From NCBI GenBank assembly GCA_025353725.1, contig JANXOF010000023.1:186001-250000 (forward strand): 64,000 nt of DNA. The letters are read 5' to 3'. The notes under the pieces are model-generated. The model was not told where the DNA came from. It worked only from the letters and a program-made list of their open reading frames with translations, and searched no databases. The position numbers were made by a program, and so were the translations under genes. The stretch comes from Polyangiaceae bacterium. Lineage in GTDB: Bacteria > Myxococcota_A > Polyangia > Polyangiales > Polyangiaceae. Each line of letters opens with the position of its first letter. Positions within the stretch are counted from its first letter, which is position 1. Shown one piece after another: positions 1 to 10,000 of the stretch.

Positions 1-136
1 CTGCCTTAGGCTAAGTCGCGAAAGGGCTCGGGATTTACTTCGGTCGCCCCACCGCTTCGCGAGCGGCCTACCGGGCGACGAGCCGTCGTCACGCAACTCG
101 GAGGCGCTCGGCGGATGCTACGCTGCCGCGCAGAGC

Positions 137-838
137 ATGCGACCCACGATTTTCCTCTTCGACATCGACGGCACCCTCCTCTCGACGGGCGGCGCAGGAA
201 GGCGCTCTATGGAAGGCGCCTTCCGGGCAGTCCACGGGGCGCGCGGCGTGACCGCCGTAGACTTCTCGTTCGCCGGCATGACCGACCGCGCCATCGTCCG
301 CACCGCGTTGCGAACGCTCGGTGCTCCCGACGCTCCCGACCTCGATGCCGTGTCCGTAGCCAACCTTATCGACGGATATCTCGTGCTTCTCGCGGAGGAA
401 CTCGCACAAGCGAATTCATTTCAAGTTCACCCCGGCGTCGCGCCCCTCCTTGACTGGCTCCCCGGTGTTGAGCGCACCGCCGTAGGGCTGGGCACGGGGA
501 ATGTGCGAAAGGGTGCATACGCTAAGCTTACGCGCGCGGCGATCGACCACGCGTTCGCGTTCGGAGGGTTCGGATGCGATGCCGAAGACCGGACGGAGCT
601 ACTGCGCATCGGTGCGCAGCGAGGAGCGTCGGCGCTTGGCCTACCGCTTGGCGATTGCCGCGTGGTCGTCATTGGCGACACCCCGAAGGACGTGGCCGCC
701 GCGCGCGGAATAGGTGCAGATTGCATCGGCGTCGGAACCGGCGGATTTGAACCGCGCGCCCTGCTCGAACTCGGCGCCTTTGCAGCGTTCGCGACGCTCG
801 AAGAAGAACGCGTTCGCGAAGCGCTGCTGAGCGCGTAG
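137..838 (+). CDS. HAD-superfamily hydrolase (phosphoglycolate phosphatase-like)
   Basis: A 233-residue cytoplasmic protein with the HAD motifs in order. Motif I is DIDGT, with the nucleophile Asp9 and the acid/base Asp11. Motif II is the GLGTGN segment near residue 120. A conserved Lys lies near 130, and motif III is GDTPKD near residues 180-185, with the metal-binding aspartates. Residues 15-95 are helical and fit a C1 cap like that of Gph/PGP-type phosphatases, so a small phosphorylated metabolite is the likely substrate. The exact substrate cannot be read from sequence. The ATG at 137 places DxDGT at the usual distance from the N terminus. The gene is single and convergent with the minus-strand lipoprotein that ends at 855. 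Confidence 0.85.
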   Translation: MRPTIFLFDIDGTLLSTGGAGRRSMEGAFRAVHGARGVTAVDFSFAGMTDRAIVRTALRTLGAPDAPDLDAVSVANLIDGYLVLLAEELAQANSFQVHPGVAPLLDWLPGVERTAVGLGTGNVRKGAYAKLTRAAIDHAFAFGGFGCDAEDRTELLRIGAQRGASALGLPLGDCRVVVIGDTPKDVAAARGIGADCIGVGTGGFEPRALLELGAFAAFATLEEERVREALLSA

Positions 839-854
839 CTCATTTCGGATCGAG

Positions 855-1376
855 CTAGTTGTTCTTCGCGCCAGCCGCGAGCCACGCCGTCACGGCGGCA
901 GCCGCCGCGGGGTTCAGCGTCGCGTCGTCGGCGGGCATGGAGCCTCCGAACCACACGAGCGGAGACGTCTGCGGGTCGCCAAGCTCCGACGTAGCCGGCG
1001 CGTTCGCGTTGATGAGACCACGCGCGACGAGGCCCGCGTAGCACTCCGCTTTCGTCGTCCCACACTTGAAGCCGCTTCGCGCCTCCTCGTGGCACCCCGA
1101 GTTGCCACAGTGACCGGGCGTATTGGGGCCAAAGTAGCTGGTATAAAGCGTCGTCCAAGTCGGCGCTGCGGCGGCTCCGTCGGACAAGCTTGCGTCCGCA
1201 TCGCGCGACGCGCCGGCGTCGGCTTGCGCGTCGCCCTGCTCGGCCACGAGCGCGCTTTCGCTCACTGCGACGTCGCGCGTGTTGGTGCAACCCGCAAGTG
1301 CCATTCCCGTCACGGCGCAGGCAGCAAAAAAAGTAGAAGTGGCCAGTAGAAATTTTGTCATTGGGGTGTGATTCAT
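855..1376 (-). CDS. Lipoprotein with a single c-type haem-like motif
   Basis: An exported lipoprotein of about 173 residues. The N terminus is a signal peptide ending in the lipobox ALAGC. A linker rich in Asp and Ala follows, and then a compact domain with CGNSGCH, which is a CX4CH variant of the haem attachment motif. Near the C terminus SMPADDATL offers a Met that could be the distal haem ligand, and the segment AVTAWLAAGA resembles the closing helix of small cytochrome domains. Haem binding is inferred because the spacing is not the standard CXXCH. ATG 1376 was chosen; ATG 1361 (MTKFLL) is an alternative and neither has a strong ribosome site. It follows the triheme lipoprotein gene on the same strand. 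Confidence 0.75.
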   Translation of the reverse strand: MNHTPMTKFLLATSTFFAACAVTGMALAGCTNTRDVAVSESALVAEQGDAQADAGASRDADASLSDGAAAAPTWTTLYTSYFGPNTPGHCGNSGCHEEARSGFKCGTTKAECYAGLVARGLINANAPATSELGDPQTSPLVWFGGSMPADDATLNPAAAAAVTAWLAAGAKNN

Positions 1377-1490
1377 GTCGGCGTCGCTATAGCTCGATAT
1401 CAGAAGAAGGGCCACCCACTTCGGGGATAGGCCGCGTTTCCTAAACGGCTATCCCCGTGGCTACGAAGCGCAAAGCGATTAGCTTCCTCG

Positions 1491-2246
1491 TTATTTTTCC
1501 CAGGCGTCGAGAATCGGACCGTTGAACGGAGAGCCGTGACACGTGGAGCACGCGTGGGAGTTACCGTCTTTGCGCGCGAGCTTAGAAACGAAGTTCTCTT
1601 TCATCCACACACCGAGCGAGCGGTTGTCCGCAGTATCAAGAAACTTCATCTTCTTTTGGTGGCACGAATCACAATAGATGGGTCCGCCGTCCTTCTTCTT
1701 GAGCTTACCGACGTACTCCGACCACATTTTCTTTGTGACCTTGATGTTTGGCGTCTCGACTTTGAAGTCGATTTGGTCGCCACTTTTCGAGTGGCAACCC
1801 TCACACGTGGTTCCAAGCGCCAACGTGAAAGACTTCATCACGGCAGACCGCTGCCGAGGGTTGAGCTCGGCGAGCGACGCAGGGAGGGCGCCAAGATCAA
1901 GCTTGGCCACCGCAAGCGCGTCGACAATCGCCTTGTCTGTCTCAAGCTGGAGCGGCGGAGTCGTCGACGGCGTAATCGGGCCGTCCGCTGGGGGCTGGCC
2001 GCCGTCACCGTTCGAGCCAGGTTTCTCGCCTGCTGGCGTGCCGTTGGCCGTCGGCTCGCCCGTCGCGGGCTCCGTGGGCGCGGTTTGCGTGCCGGCGGAA
2101 TCAGGCGACGTCGAGTCGCTACCGCCACACGCCGCCGTTGAGCTAGCCGCGGCAAGAGTCAAGGAGAGCGCGAGACTCCAACGAGAGCACGAGCTCAAGC
2201 ATGAAGCGAACGGCGTCCGGGCCTGGATACGAGGAGTACAACGCAT
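1491..2246 (-). CDS. Triheme c-type cytochrome lipoprotein
   Basis: A 251-residue exported protein. The signal peptide ends at the lipobox STAAC (Cys40), followed by a low-complexity Pro/Gly/Thr linker to about residue 95. Three canonical CXXCH haem-binding motifs follow: CEGCH (148-152), CDSCH (192-196) and CSTCH (233-237). The haem domain is Lys-rich. This indicates a membrane-anchored periplasmic multihaem cytochrome c for electron transfer; the redox partner is not visible. It lies between the tyrosinase-like lipoprotein and the monohaem-like lipoprotein on the same strand, which suggests a shared oxidative or electron-transfer role at the envelope. Confidence 0.85.
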   Translation of the reverse strand: MRCTPRIQARTPFASCLSSCSRWSLALSLTLAAASSTAACGGSDSTSPDSAGTQTAPTEPATGEPTANGTPAGEKPGSNGDGGQPPADGPITPSTTPPLQLETDKAIVDALAVAKLDLGALPASLAELNPRQRSAVMKSFTLALGTTCEGCHSKSGDQIDFKVETPNIKVTKKMWSEYVGKLKKKDGGPIYCDSCHQKKMKFLDTADNRSLGVWMKENFVSKLARKDGNSHACSTCHGSPFNGPILDAWEK

Positions 2247-2292
2247 GACGTCACCTGCTTAGTCGCAGATCGCGAAAACGCTAGGCGGGCGC

Positions 2293-2313
2293 ACGGCAAA
2301 TCTGCTTTGCCGT
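2293..2313. other. Perfect 8-bp inverted repeat (hairpin or operator)
   Basis: ACGGCAAA and TTTGCCGT are perfect inverted arms separated by 5 nt. The repeat lies between the stop of the tyrosinase-like gene (2340) and the start of the triheme gene (2246), both on the minus strand. It could be a short transcript-end hairpin, although no U-tract follows on either strand, or a protein-binding site for the downstream cytochrome gene. Confidence 0.4.
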
Positions 2314-2339
2314 CGCGGAAAAGGCGGCGCCACGCGCTG

Positions 2340-3305
2340 CTACATCGTGCAGGTTCCGCGCGCGAGGTCCCACGTCATCAACCCCATGTGCATGCATGCA
2401 TGATGCATCATATCTGTGTACGCGGTATCGGTCGCATCATCCAGACCTCGCGCCGCGCGCCACTGCGACCAGATGCGGTCAATCCAACCGTGGAATCGAA
2501 AGAACGTTTCGTTCTCAATGTTGCGATTAAAGAGTTCCATGTGAATAGGGCTTCGAACGTCGTCGAAGCGAGAGTGAATAAACGCGTGAACTCCGCTGGT
2601 AAGATCCTGCGTCTGCTCGAACGGTTTGTCCGCCGTTGGCCTGTGGCGCGTCTCAATGAACCGACCAAGTTCGTCATCCGACGGAAAGCTCATGGGGTCC
2701 GTCTCGAGCCTAGCGATGGCTTGCTTCATCCCAACGTAAAAGGGCGTCGGCGCCCCACCGTCGGCCCCTGGAGGGAGCGGGTCGCTCTCGTTGCTCGAGG
2801 TCGGAACGGCCGACCAGCCTTTAAACAGGTCCGCCTGTTGAGGAAACTTATCGCGAAGGGTTCGCACCATCGCGCGGTGCATCGCGAGGAAATCAAGTCC
2901 ACTCCCAGGAGCTCCCTCTTGGTCTTTTGCTCGCATCCACTTCCGGTCATTCACATAGGCGAAATCTTTGGAACGCTTCGGGTCCACTGCGAGGTAATCC
3001 CATTGGCGTGTCTCATGCCACTCGCGGTGGGCGCAGCCCCATCCGAGCTGACGCTCGAATTGAACAATAGCCTCGGGCAGCGTGCGATCGACTGTGCCCG
3101 AAACGGCACCACGAATCGGGTTGTCTTCATCGCACGAAGGACCGAGCGCTGCGGCGCCATCCGCCGTCACGCCCGGCTGTTCAGGCTGAACGGGCTGTCC
3201 TGGCACTTCGGCCGGATCAGGGTCTTTCGTCCCGCACGCGAGGCCTGCACCAAGCAATGAGGTGACCAGGAACAAAACGGGAAGGGCGAGCGGTCGATAA
3301 GCCAC
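2340..3305 (-). CDS. Tyrosinase-like copper lipoprotein (divergent)
   Basis: A 321-residue lipoprotein (GTG start, lipobox GLAC at Cys24) with a Pro/Gln/Glu linker. The C-terminal half resembles the CuB site of tyrosinases: GVHAFIH gives His240 and His244, and FFRFHGWIDRIWSQW gives His272 in the context of the family pattern FWxHHxxxDRxWxxW. Candidate CuA histidines are His93, His97 and His143, but the usual PWHR block is missing. A di-copper oxidase or oxygen-binding fold is therefore likely while substrate and activity are uncertain. A His/Met-rich tail (MMHHACMHMG) could bind further metal. The full-length tyrosinase at 31971-33617 shows the canonical motifs for comparison. Confidence 0.6.
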   Translation of the reverse strand: MAYRPLALPVLFLVTSLLGAGLACGTKDPDPAEVPGQPVQPEQPGVTADGAAALGPSCDEDNPIRGAVSGTVDRTLPEAIVQFERQLGWGCAHREWHETRQWDYLAVDPKRSKDFAYVNDRKWMRAKDQEGAPGSGLDFLAMHRAMVRTLRDKFPQQADLFKGWSAVPTSSNESDPLPPGADGGAPTPFYVGMKQAIARLETDPMSFPSDDELGRFIETRHRPTADKPFEQTQDLTSGVHAFIHSRFDDVRSPIHMELFNRNIENETFFRFHGWIDRIWSQWRAARGLDDATDTAYTDMMHHACMHMGLMTWDLARGTCTM

Positions 3306-3394
3306 GGTTCAAGGCTAGCAGGAGCCGTTTGGCACGCGACATAACCCGAGCCCTTGCCCCGCCCCCACATGCGACACTTACGACGACAGCGCGC

Positions 3395-4261
3395 TCAGTT
3401 CGCGTCGATCAAGCTATGCAGGTCCTGCGTCGTGAACTCGTAGTGCTTGCAGCAATAATCACACTCAATCTCGAGGGGTTTACCGTCCTCCATGAGAGAC
3501 TCAATATCCGAGCGCGGGAGCGACGCGAGGCTTTGCGCGAGGCGCTCGGGGCTACACCGGCAACCGAAACACACTTCGCGCTCGCCCACCGTCGTGTACG
3601 GCATGCCGTAAAGCGTCTCCGCGAGGAGCTCGGCGGGGCTCGCTCGCCCGCGCGCAAGGAGTGGGACGATGTCTTCAAAGTCCTTAAGCCGTTCGGTCAT
3701 CACCATCAGCGGCCCTTCCGCGAGCTCGGGTAGCAGTTGCACCATGTAGCCGCCCGCGGCCACGACCTCGCCATTTACGAGGTGACACCCGACCGCGATC
3801 ATCGTGACGGTCTGCTCCGAGTCGTGCATGTACGACATGAACGCGGGGGAGACCCGCGTAGACCCCGCCGGAACTTGCACGACGCCTTGATGAAGCGAGC
3901 CGTTGTTCAACGTGCGAGCAATCTGGAGCAGCCCGTTCGTCAACATCGGCATCTCGACGACGTCCGCCGGTAGTTGAATAAGTCCGCGCGTCGAGCCATC
4001 CGGGTGCGTGTCGGCGATCATGCGCGACCTCGGGTTGTCGCCTTGGAGAATGGCCTGAAGGCGATGTTCGGGAGACATGCTGTCGCGAACGAGGACGGCT
4101 CCGGTCAGCAAGTCGGCGAATGTGCGCATGAGCTCGGGCGTCGCCGGTTTTTGCGCGGCGATCGCCCCGCGAACGGTCGCCGTCGTGTCGCAAGCGATGA
4201 CGCGAAACGCGCCGTCATCGGTGATGGCGCGCAAAACTTTGTCAGTGTGGACGTTCAACAC
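3395..4261 (-). CDS. hslO: Hsp33 redox-regulated chaperone
   Basis: A redox-activated cytoplasmic holdase that protects unfolding proteins during oxidative stress. The N-terminal domain carries the family signatures LRAITDDGAFRVIA and TADLLTGA-like segments. The C-terminal redox switch has the four zinc cysteines as CXC (in CFGCRC) and CXXC (CDYC), with one additional Cys. Length (288 residues) is normal. I prefer the GTG at 4261, which has an AAGGG Shine-Dalgarno sequence 7 nt upstream; a TTG at 4279 would add six residues that are unusual for the family. It is divergent from the efflux operon, and the two palindromes at 4416-4479 lie in the shared intergenic region. Confidence 0.92.
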   Translation of the reverse strand: MLNVHTDKVLRAITDDGAFRVIACDTTATVRGAIAAQKPATPELMRTFADLLTGAVLVRDSMSPEHRLQAILQGDNPRSRMIADTHPDGSTRGLIQLPADVVEMPMLTNGLLQIARTLNNGSLHQGVVQVPAGSTRVSPAFMSYMHDSEQTVTMIAVGCHLVNGEVVAAGGYMVQLLPELAEGPLMVMTERLKDFEDIVPLLARGRASPAELLAETLYGMPYTTVGEREVCFGCRCSPERLAQSLASLPRSDIESLMEDGKPLEIECDYCCKHYEFTTQDLHSLIDAN

Positions 4262-4415
4262 CCCCAAACCCTTACACAAGTCGTGTCGGGATGTGAGAGG
4301 AAGTAAGCGAGTGAGCCTCGAGCCTCCCCGAAGGCGGGCACCCTGAAGTTTGCCGGCGTGCCCGCGTGTCCGGGCCCCTCTCCGTTGCAGGGCCTTCGCA
4401 AGCCATCGGCAAAAG

Positions 4416-4436
4416 ATCGCAACGAAGTGTTGCGAT
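4416..4436. promoter_or_regulatory. Palindromic operator candidate 1 of the efflux operon
   Basis: Arms ATCGCAAC and GTTGCGAT are perfectly inverted around a 5-nt centre (GAAGT). The core matches the second palindrome at 4461-4479. Both lie directly upstream of the TolC-like gene at 4496, and a TetR gene closes the operon, so these are the most likely TetR dimer sites (inference). Confidence 0.7.
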
Positions 4437-4460
4437 AGGCATCGAACGGCGGCAAGGTGG

Positions 4461-4479
4461 TCGCAACTTTTCGTTGCGA
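4461..4479. promoter_or_regulatory. Palindromic operator candidate 2 of the efflux operon
   Basis: TCGCAAC and GTTGCGA are inverted around a 5-nt centre (TTTTC), with the same arms and spacer length as the repeat at 4416-4436. The two centres are 44 bp apart, close to four helical turns, so bound dimers would sit on the same face of the DNA. This copy ends 16 bp before the ATG at 4496 and could block initiation. Confidence 0.7.
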
Positions 4480-4495
4480 TGGCCCGGTAAGGACT

Positions 4496-5848
4496 ATGAA
4501 ATCAAGAGGTAGACATCGTGGGCTCGCGGGCGCCGTGGGGGTGGCGCTCCTCGTCGGTATCGTTCTTCGCACGCGGCCGGCGCTCGCCCTCCAGCCGCTC
4601 GCAACATTCATCGACAACGCGACAGGGCACAACCCTGACGCTCAAGTGGCGGACGCAACGCTTCGACAAAGAGCCGCACAGGCGGACGTTCAGCTTTCCC
4701 GTCTCCTTCCCTCCTTTAACGCGCGGGGCGTGCTCACCCACAACCAGTACCCCGCCATAGCCACCTTACCGAACATCGGGACGCTCACGATCATCCCAGA
4801 AAACCAGCTCGACGCGTTTTTGAGCCTCGACGTCCCTCTCGTCGACTTGGCGCAATTCGCGCGGTACGACGCCCAGAAGATTCAAGTCGAGCTCGCTGAG
4901 GCAAACCGTGGGCTGACGCGGCGGCAACTCGAGGAACGCGTCGTGCGGAGCTACTACACTCTCGCGGCGACGGCCGCCCTGGGGCGCTCGGCCGACAAGA
5001 ACCTCGACGTCGCCCAGAAGAATCTCGACGTCGTCAAGACGCGGTTGGCGGCTGGCGTGGCGGCCGATCTCGATCTCGCGCGAGCGATCGCGAACGTGGA
5101 AGGCGCGCGCCAAGACGTTGCCGACGCGGAGCTTTCACGCGTGCTCGCGCATCGGTCGCTCGAGACGTTGTCGCGGGTAGCGCCCGAGCCGGCGACGACG
5201 TTCGCCGAAGACGGGTTGGTCGAGGAGGCTGCCGTGGGGCAGTGGCTCCGCCGCGGTCACGAAAACCTTCCCGAGCTTCGCGTCGTGGAGGCCCAAGTGA
5301 GACTCGAGGAGGCCAATGCGCGCGCCGCACAAAGGGCTTACCTGCCGACGCTGTCGGCGCAGGCGCAAGAGCGGTTTACAAATGCCACGGGGTTCACGGG
5401 GCGAACCGCAAGCTACACGCTGAGCGCCACGCTTTCGTACCGCTTCGACCTCGCGACCATAGCGCAAAACAAGGTGGAACAAGCGTCCGCCGACGTGACG
5501 CGGGCGCGCGCCGAGGGAACGCGCCGCGGCACCGAGGACGCCATCGTAGAGGCATGGCAACGAGTCACCACAAACCTTGCGAAGGCGCGCGCCGCACGCG
5601 CTCAAGTGCGGGCCACGGCGACCGCCGCTCGGCTCACGCAAGACCGCTATGCGACGGGCGTTTCTACGCAACTGGACGTCACTCAAGCCCAGCGCGACGC
5701 GTTCGGTGCCGACGTCGCACGCATTCAAGCCGACCTCGCGCTCGCACAGTCGCGCGCGGTCCTCCGCCTCGCTTCGGGCGAGCCTCTTACATCAGCGCCT
5801 AAAGACACCACGACCCCACCGACGGCCCCCGCGCGAGAACACCCATGA
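4496..5848 (+). CDS. TolC-family outer-membrane efflux channel
   Basis: An outer-membrane factor of about 450 residues for a tripartite RND pump. A basic N terminus and a hydrophobic stretch ending in an ALA-LQ type site make the signal peptide. Two OEP repeats follow, each made of long helices rich in Ala, Gln and Arg, separated by beta-strand segments (for example LSLDVPLVDL and LSATLSYRFDLAT), as in TolC/OprM. ATG 4496 is chosen because it begins the signal peptide; an AAGGA lies only 2 nt upstream. The 3' end overlaps the adaptor gene by ATGA, which indicates translational coupling. Two palindromes sit just upstream. Confidence 0.88.
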   Translation: MKSRGRHRGLAGAVGVALLVGIVLRTRPALALQPLATFIDNATGHNPDAQVADATLRQRAAQADVQLSRLLPSFNARGVLTHNQYPAIATLPNIGTLTIIPENQLDAFLSLDVPLVDLAQFARYDAQKIQVELAEANRGLTRRQLEERVVRSYYTLAATAALGRSADKNLDVAQKNLDVVKTRLAAGVAADLDLARAIANVEGARQDVADAELSRVLAHRSLETLSRVAPEPATTFAEDGLVEEAAVGQWLRRGHENLPELRVVEAQVRLEEANARAAQRAYLPTLSAQAQERFTNATGFTGRTASYTLSATLSYRFDLATIAQNKVEQASADVTRARAEGTRRGTEDAIVEAWQRVTTNLAKARAARAQVRATATAARLTQDRYATGVSTQLDVTQAQRDAFGADVARIQADLALAQSRAVLRLASGEPLTSAPKDTTTPPTAPAREHP

Positions 5849-6960
5849 GCTTCGCAAAACGCAACCTTACGCCACTTACGGGCAAGACCGTCTCTGCCCT
5901 CCTTGCGGTTTCTCTGATTGGCTTCGCGGCAGGCGGGGCGACAGCCTGCGGCCGCGCACAGGCGTACAAAAGCGACGACGCAGCGGCGACGGCGCCCGTT
6001 CGCGTCGAGACGGCCGAGGTCACCGAAGTCGACACGCCCGTTGTGTTGCAGCTCACCGGTTCTCTCCGCGGGAGCAAAGAAGCGAGCCTTGCGGCGAACG
6101 CGGCCGGCCGGGTCCTTCGTACTTTTGTCGAGCGCGGTGACGAGATCAAGCAAGGGGCGGTGATTGCCCAACTCGACACGAGCGCGGCCACGCTGTCGCT
6201 CCTCGAGGCCAAAGTCCAAGTCGATACGTCGCGGACGCAAGAAGGCATCAACCTTGCCGATTGCACGCGCTACGAGCAGCTACGAACGAAGGGAGCCATC
6301 AGCGCACTCGAGTACGACCAGGCCACGGCGAAGTGCAAAACGGCGCCGCTTGGGCTTCAAGTCGCGCAAGTTCGCCAAGATCTCGCGGCGAAAAACGTCG
6401 GTGACGGGACGATTCGAGCGCCGTTTTCGGGCGTTGTCTCAGAGCGCTACGTCGAGGTCGGCGAGTACGTGCAGCCTGCATCGAAAGTCATCTCCATTGT
6501 TCAAAGCAACGACGTGCGCCTCGAGTTCACCGTCGCGGAGGCAAACATCGCCACGGTGACCGCCGGCGCTGACGTGTCGTTCGTCGTCGCGGCTTACCCC
6601 GAAAAAGTTTTTCACGGCACGGTTCGCTTCGTCTCCGGAGCCGTCCGCACCGCAACGCGTGATCTCGTCGCCGAGGCGGTCGTGGCCAATGGTGAAAGGC
6701 TGCTTCGGCCGGGCATGTTCGCCAACGTGTCGCTCTCAACAGGCACACGTAAGCTCGCGGCCGTTCCGTTGGCAGCCGTCTTCGAGCGCCTCGATAAGAA
6801 GCGCGTGTACGTCGTCTCGAGCGGCCATCTCCAAGAACGCATTGTCCAGTACGGACCTAGAGTCGGCGGGGCGCTCTCTGTCGAGAGCGGCGTGAACGTC
6901 GGCGAGAAAGTCGTTGTGGGCAATCTCGCAAACCTGACGAACGGCGCCCGCGTCGAATAG
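5845..6960 (+). CDS. RND efflux periplasmic adaptor (membrane fusion protein)
   Basis: A 371-residue HlyD/AcrA-type adaptor. It has an N-terminal export signal with a lipobox-like TACG, so it is probably a lipoprotein. Next come the split lipoyl halves (GRVLRTFVERGDEIKQGAVI and IRAPFSGVVSERYVEVGEYV), a helical hairpin between them that meets the outer-membrane channel, then beta-barrel and membrane-proximal domains. The ATG lies inside the stop of the TolC-like gene. It bridges the pump at 7015 and the channel at 4496. Confidence 0.9.
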   Translation: MSFAKRNLTPLTGKTVSALLAVSLIGFAAGGATACGRAQAYKSDDAAATAPVRVETAEVTEVDTPVVLQLTGSLRGSKEASLAANAAGRVLRTFVERGDEIKQGAVIAQLDTSAATLSLLEAKVQVDTSRTQEGINLADCTRYEQLRTKGAISALEYDQATAKCKTAPLGLQVAQVRQDLAAKNVGDGTIRAPFSGVVSERYVEVGEYVQPASKVISIVQSNDVRLEFTVAEANIATVTAGADVSFVVAAYPEKVFHGTVRFVSGAVRTATRDLVAEAVVANGERLLRPGMFANVSLSTGTRKLAAVPLAAVFERLDKKRVYVVSSGHLQERIVQYGPRVGGALSVESGVNVGEKVVVGNLANLTNGARVE

Positions 6961-7014
6961 CGTTTCCGCCCGAACACCTAGCTTTTTTTCAACGTTGGAA
7001 ACCAGAGGTTCCAA

Positions 7015-10000
7015 ATGCAGTGGTTGGCCCAGATCTGCGTCCGTCGCCCCGTTTTTGCTTCTGTCCTCATTCTCGCGATCCTTGTCCTTGGGATCGTCGG
7101 GTATACGCGCCTCGGTGTGGACCAGTTTCCGAATGTGGATATCCCGATTGTCGTGGTCACGACGCGCCTCGAAGGGGCCTCGCCCGCGGAGGTCGAACTC
7201 GATGTGACCGATAAAATCGAAGGCGCCGTGAACACGATCTCGGGAATCGACGAGCTTACGTCGGTCTCGAGCGAAGGCGTCTCGCAAGTGATTATGTCGT
7301 TCAAACTCGATAAAGACATCGAGAGTGCGACGAACGACGTCCGCGACAAAATCAACCGTGCGACGCAAGATCTCCCCAAGGGTGTCGACCCTCCTGTCGT
7401 CACGAAGGTCGACCCCGGCGCCTCTCCCGTCCTCCTCGTCGGACTCCGCGCAAAAGACAAGTCGAAGAGCATCCGTGACGTCACCGAAGTGGCGGACAAA
7501 ACCGTCCGCCGCCAGCTGGAGACCATCAGCGGCGTCGGTAAAGTCACGGTTCTCGGCGGGCGCGAGCGCCAAATCAACGTGTCGATCAATCCCGTCGCAT
7601 TACGCGCGGAGGGCCTCACGCCGGTAGACCTTCTTCGCACGCTTCAAGCGCAGAACCTCATGACACCGGGCGGGTCTCTCGAGACTGGCCCGCGCAGCGT
7701 CACGCTCAAGATCGAAGGCCGCGTAAGTTCGGTCGAGGCCGTCTCGCGGCTGGCGATTCGTTCGATCGACGGACGCATCTTGCGCATCGGGGACGTCGCC
7801 AAGGTGACGGACGGCCAAAAGGAGGTCGAGAGCCTCGCGCGTTATGACGGAGACGACGCGGTGGTGCTCTCGATCGTCAAGCAGGGCGGCACCAACACAA
7901 TAGCCGTCGTAGACGGGATTCTCAAACGCCTCGCTTCGGTCCGGGCCTCCCTACCGGCAGACATGGATCTTGTGATCATCCGGGACAACTCGCAGACGAT
8001 TCGCACGAGCGTTCACGCCGTCACCGAGCACTTGATTATCGGCTCGTTCCTCGCCGCGCTCGTGGTCCTCATCTTTCTCGCGAACGCGCGAAGTACGATT
8101 ATCGCGGCGGTCGCGATTCCGGTCTCGGTCATCGGCACGTTTGGCCTGATGTACGTGCAGGGATACACGCTTAACGTCATTACGCTGCTCGCGCTCGCGC
8201 TCGCCGTCGGAATTGTCATCGACGACGCCATTGTCGTACTCGAAAACATCGTTCGATTCATCGACGAGAAGAAGATAAAGCCCTTTCCCGCGTCCGTACT
8301 GGCGACGAAGGAGATTGGCCTCGCGGTTATGGCCACGACGCTTTCGCTGATGGCGGTGTTCATCCCAGTCGCGTTCATCGGTGGGATTCCAGGGCGCTTC
8401 TTGAAGAGCTTCGGCTACACGATGGCGTTCGCCGTTGGTGTGTCGCTCGTCGTGAGCTTCTCTCTCACGCCGATGATGGCCGCGCGTCTCTTACGCGAAC
8501 GACGCGAGAGCTTTCTCACGAGGGCCGTCGATGCTTTTTACAAGCCTGTCGAGCGTGTCTATATGACGATGCTGCGCTTCGCATTAAGCCGGCGATGGGT
8601 CATCGTCGTGCTGTGCGGCGTTACGCTTGGGTCGTGTATTCCACTTGCAAAATCTTTGCCTTCGAGCTTTTTGCCCGAAGACGACAAGGCGAAGTTTCAG
8701 GTGACGCTCCGTGCGCCCGAGGGCACGAGTTCGGAGGAGACACTCCTCATCGCGGAACGAATCGCAGTCGACTTGCGGAGCCTTCCGGGCGTCGGGCACA
8801 TTCTCATCACGGTGGCGGAGGACGACCAGCGGACGCGGAACTACGCGCAAGTTTACGTCGACCTCGTCGACCCGGGCATGCGAAAGCTCTCGCAGTTCCA
8901 GGTCATGGACCTAGCTCGTAAAGAGGTTCTCGCCAAGCTGCCTCCGGGCATGCGCGTCAACGTCGCCGAGGTGCCCGACTTCGCGGTCGGCGCCAACTTA
9001 CAGAACGTACAAATTGTCATGTCTGGGTCCGATTTTTCGCTCCTCGAGAAGTATGCGAACGAGATTACGACTGGCCTGAAAGAGGCTAAACTTGGCGTCG
9101 ACGTCGACACCACCAACTTGCCGGGTCGGCCCGAAGTGAAGGTGACGATCGACCGTGACCGCGCCGCCGACCTGGGTGTCAACGTGGCCGATGTCGCAAA
9201 CACGTTGCAGATGCTCGTCGCAGGCGTAAAGGGCTCGACGTACCCCGAAGGTGGCGAGGAGTACGACATCCGAATTCGCGCCGAGCAGCAGTTTCGGATC
9301 GATACGTCGTCACTCAGCTCGATGAGCGTGCCGTCGATGAAAGTGGGAAGCGTGCCGCTTGCCTCGGTCGTGTCGTGGCACACGGGGAGCGCTCCCTCGC
9401 GCATCAACCGCTACGGGCGCGAACGGCAGATTACGTTGCTCGCGAACGCCGCGCCTGGGGTCGGCGAAAACAAAGTGACCGATTACATCGACGCCAAGTT
9501 CAAAGAGCTGAAGCCCCCGCCGGGCTATCGGCTTCAGGTCACCGGTCGCTCGAAGTCGCAAGCGGAGACCGGAGCAGGATTTTTGCTAGCCATGGGGATG
9601 GCGTTCGTTTTCATGTATTTGATTCTAGCGGCGCAATTCGAATCGTGGCTTTACCCCATGATTATCCTTGTTTCGTTACCACTTACCGTGCCGTTCGCGT
9701 TTCTCTCGCTCAAGCTTTTCGGGCAAAGCCTGAATATGTTTTCGATGCTGGGGCTCCTCGTTCTCTTCGGTGTCGTAAAGAAGAACAGCATTCTCCAGGT
9801 CGACCATACGAACCACTTGCGAGCGCTTGGCATGGGCCGCTTGGAGTCACTGCTCGAGGCGAACCGCGACAGGCTTCGGCCCATTCTCATGACGACGCTT
9901 GCGTTCGTCGCGGGCATGGCGCCGCTCATCGTCTCAAAGGGCATAGGCTCAGGCTTCAACCGCGCGACGGCGAGCATCGTCATCGGCGGACAGACGCTCT

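Noticed and set aside
2307-3260. A 317-residue plus-strand frame over the tyrosinase-like gene
   Set aside because: Composition is Arg-rich without motif; the minus-strand frame has a lipobox and copper-site residues.
6736-7572. A 278-residue minus-strand frame over the adaptor/pump junction
   Set aside because: It crosses two well-supported plus-strand genes and has no family features.
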